NCBI GenBank assembly: GCA_964452575.1
Contig: CAYVMN010000004.1
Coordinates: 1-49,048 of the forward strand
DNA: 49,048 nt
DNA from: CAYVMN01 sp964452575
Lineage (GTDB): Bacteria > Desulfobacterota > DSM-4660 > Desulfatiglandales > Desulfatiglandaceae
Direction: 5' to 3'
Part shown: in pieces, positions 47,788 through 49,048 of the stretch
Position numbering within the stretch: the stretch's first letter is position 1
How the letters are laid out: each line of letters starts with the position of its first letter
The notes under the pieces: model-generated
What the model was told of the DNA's origin: nothing
Database searches by the model: none
The model's input: only the letters and a program-made list of their open reading frames with translations
Program-made: the position numbers and the translations under genes

Positions 47788-48738
47788 AACCCCAGACGGG
47801 TCTGTGCGTCCTTCAATTATGCCTGAAAACACTTCTAAATTTGATATGGCCCAAACATAATAACCATAATAATTCCTCAAATCTAAGTTAATTTTGGATA
47901 CTTTACTTTAGATCAACGAATTTTTGCGATAGATTGTTCTTCTTTTTTGCAAGAGACAACAATTTCTGTTAAAGCTTTTTGTATGTTGTCTTTTATCATA
48001 TAACTATTTGGTTTTATAATCAATAATAATTATATTAACTAATTAAGACTCTACGCTTTGCTCCAAAAGACCAAATCCCGGTACCTACTTATTGACTCCC
48101 TCCACTATATCTTAAGAATTTTTGCCTTTCTGGTCAAGATAAACTGCTAAAAATTAATAAAAGCAGCAAGAATCATGCAAAAAAGTGAATCAGGGAAAAT
48201 GGTGATATCTCAATTAGTTAGCGGAACTTCGCTTGAGGTGTGCCCAAAAACCCGTAAAAATTGTCAAAAAAAATTACACATCTTGTTGGTAACAAATTAT
48301 ACGCTCTTAGAATAATTCACTCCTTTAGGAGATATTCTTAGAAAACATACTTTTCAGTTGATGTCAAGGCTTATTAACAAGTAACTGAAATGGGTCAGCC
48401 CTTGGCATTGGGAAAATCGCTTGGCCGGAGCGACCCATAGAAGCTTCTGCCTAGCGTCTCGCCATCGCGTTTTGTGGTATCTATCAAGGTCAGCTCACAG
48501 AAAACCTGATATCTTCAGGAGGGAAGTTTAATCCTTGATTTTGATTTGTCATGGCTACCTTGTGAGATGAAATTGGATTGTCAGATTTGGTTTGAGCGTT
48601 CTTTCGATAGTTGCATGATTAAATTTTAGCAGCCGCACCTTAACCCAGATACCACAAAGAATCCCAATGAAGGTTTTATTGTGGGGGCGGGGAGCGAGTC
48701 TGTGAGACTTGTCAGAAGAGATCCGAGAAGGGAGAATC
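47788..48738. other. Long A+T-rich region without recognisable genes
   Basis: About 950 bases. The first 500 are very A+T-rich. No frame longer than about 80 codons has a plausible product, and the only long one overlaps the zinc-ribbon gene antisense. TGGGTC (48391-48396) and GACCCA (48431-48436) form a distant short dyad. No tRNA, CRISPR or transposase remnant is visible. Confidence 0.5.
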
Positions 48739-48936
48739 ATGGCTAAATGTCCGAACTGTGGGCTTGAACGCAAACCGGAGGACACAGAGTGTTTGAAATG
48801 TGGTACCATCTATAGAAAATTTGAAGCTGCTATGACCGAAAACAGAGCTGCCAAGAAAGCCGATGCCCCAAGAACGCTTTTTCAAAAATACATGATGGAG
48901 GTTAACTTGAGAGTACCGAGTTCTATAGTGATCTAA
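48739..48936 (+). CDS. Small zinc-ribbon protein
   Basis: A 65-residue protein starting at ATG 48739 after a GGGAGA ribosome site. AKCPNCGLERKPEDTECLKC with Gly after it gives two CxxC pairs 12 residues apart, a classic zinc ribbon, followed by a helical basic segment (IYRKFEAAMTENRAAKKADA). Proteins with this start are often longer, with membrane or DUF domains after the ribbon; here the frame ends soon after KYMMEV, so this may be a truncated copy. An in-frame start at 48709 lacks a ribosome site. Confidence 0.65.
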   Translation: MAKCPNCGLERKPEDTECLKCGTIYRKFEAAMTENRAAKKADAPRTLFQKYMMEVNLRVPSSIVI

Positions 48937-49048
48937 TATCAGGGTGAGCTACTTCTACTCCGACAGATAAATGATTATGCTCAGATCAACATTTTCATCA
49001 GGTATAACGCGATCCAATGCCGGACATCGGGCAGAGATGGCATTTGTT

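Noticed and set aside
48555..48809. Minus-strand 84-codon frame
   Set aside because: Overlaps the zinc-ribbon gene antisense; no motif or ribosome site.

Overview
The window reads as chromosomal DNA of a Gram-negative bacterium, most likely a member of the Desulfobacterota (deltaproteobacterial type). This is inference from gene content: a type II secretion operon whose GspL and GspM resemble PilM-PilN and PilO, an EPS-type winged-helix regulator paired with a NusG-like antiterminator, large surface-polysaccharide clusters, a DUF6485 protein, and an acyl-CoA dehydrogenase next to an enoyl-CoA hydratase. No marker gene settles the taxonomy.

Layout. 1-13 kb: accessory surface-carbohydrate genes. 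A plus-strand operon with stop/start overlaps (1469-7085) encodes a split transketolase, a GT2 glycosyltransferase, a DUF4915/TIGR03032 protein, a sulfotransferase and a nucleotide-sugar SDR. A second sulfotransferase lies to its left. On the minus strand are a membrane-anchored SGNH hydrolase, a GT39-like membrane protein, two lipoproteins (one with seven VCBS/FG-GAP repeats) and a secreted protein of unknown function with near-consensus promoters and a good terminator. 13.7-21.7 kb (minus): glycosyltransferases, a PIG-L/GT2 fusion, a methyltransferase-like/GNAT fusion, a radical SAM/B12 protein and an ABC-2 polysaccharide export permease. 21.7-32.8 kb (minus): gspE-F-G-H-I-J-K-L-M-C-D, a nearly complete type II secretion system whose last gene overlaps the ABC permease gene. 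33-35.4 kb (minus): an SDR epimerase, a NusG/UpxY-like antiterminator and an EPS-associated winged-helix regulator. These look like the regulatory head of the polysaccharide locus.

35.5-45 kb: a frameshifted gene remnant and an S23-type four-helix-bundle gene bracketed by inverted repeats, a DUF6485 protein, tRNA-Pro(CGG), pyrE, a TMTC-like membrane/TPR protein, an EF-Tu-domain-2-like protein, der (engA), an enoyl-CoA hydratase and an acyl-CoA dehydrogenase. At 44997-45045 the 3' half of a tRNA-Pro(TGG) marks a probable attachment site. The visibly A+T-richer DNA to its right is probably the end of an integrated element. It carries a two-gene module (an APH-like kinase and a DUF3037-like/TPR protein) and a small zinc-ribbon protein.

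The most striking pattern is a set of short arrays built of 7-nt units, usually 3-5 units per arm and often paired as inverted arms. They occur in several unrelated sequence families at sites between about 13 and 44 kb, with one more at the left edge. Most are intergenic, but two sit in frame inside the TMTC-like gene and one encodes the N-terminus of the NusG-like protein. I saw no convincing array in the right-hand element. The shared 7-nt period despite different sequences suggests one generating or inserting mechanism.
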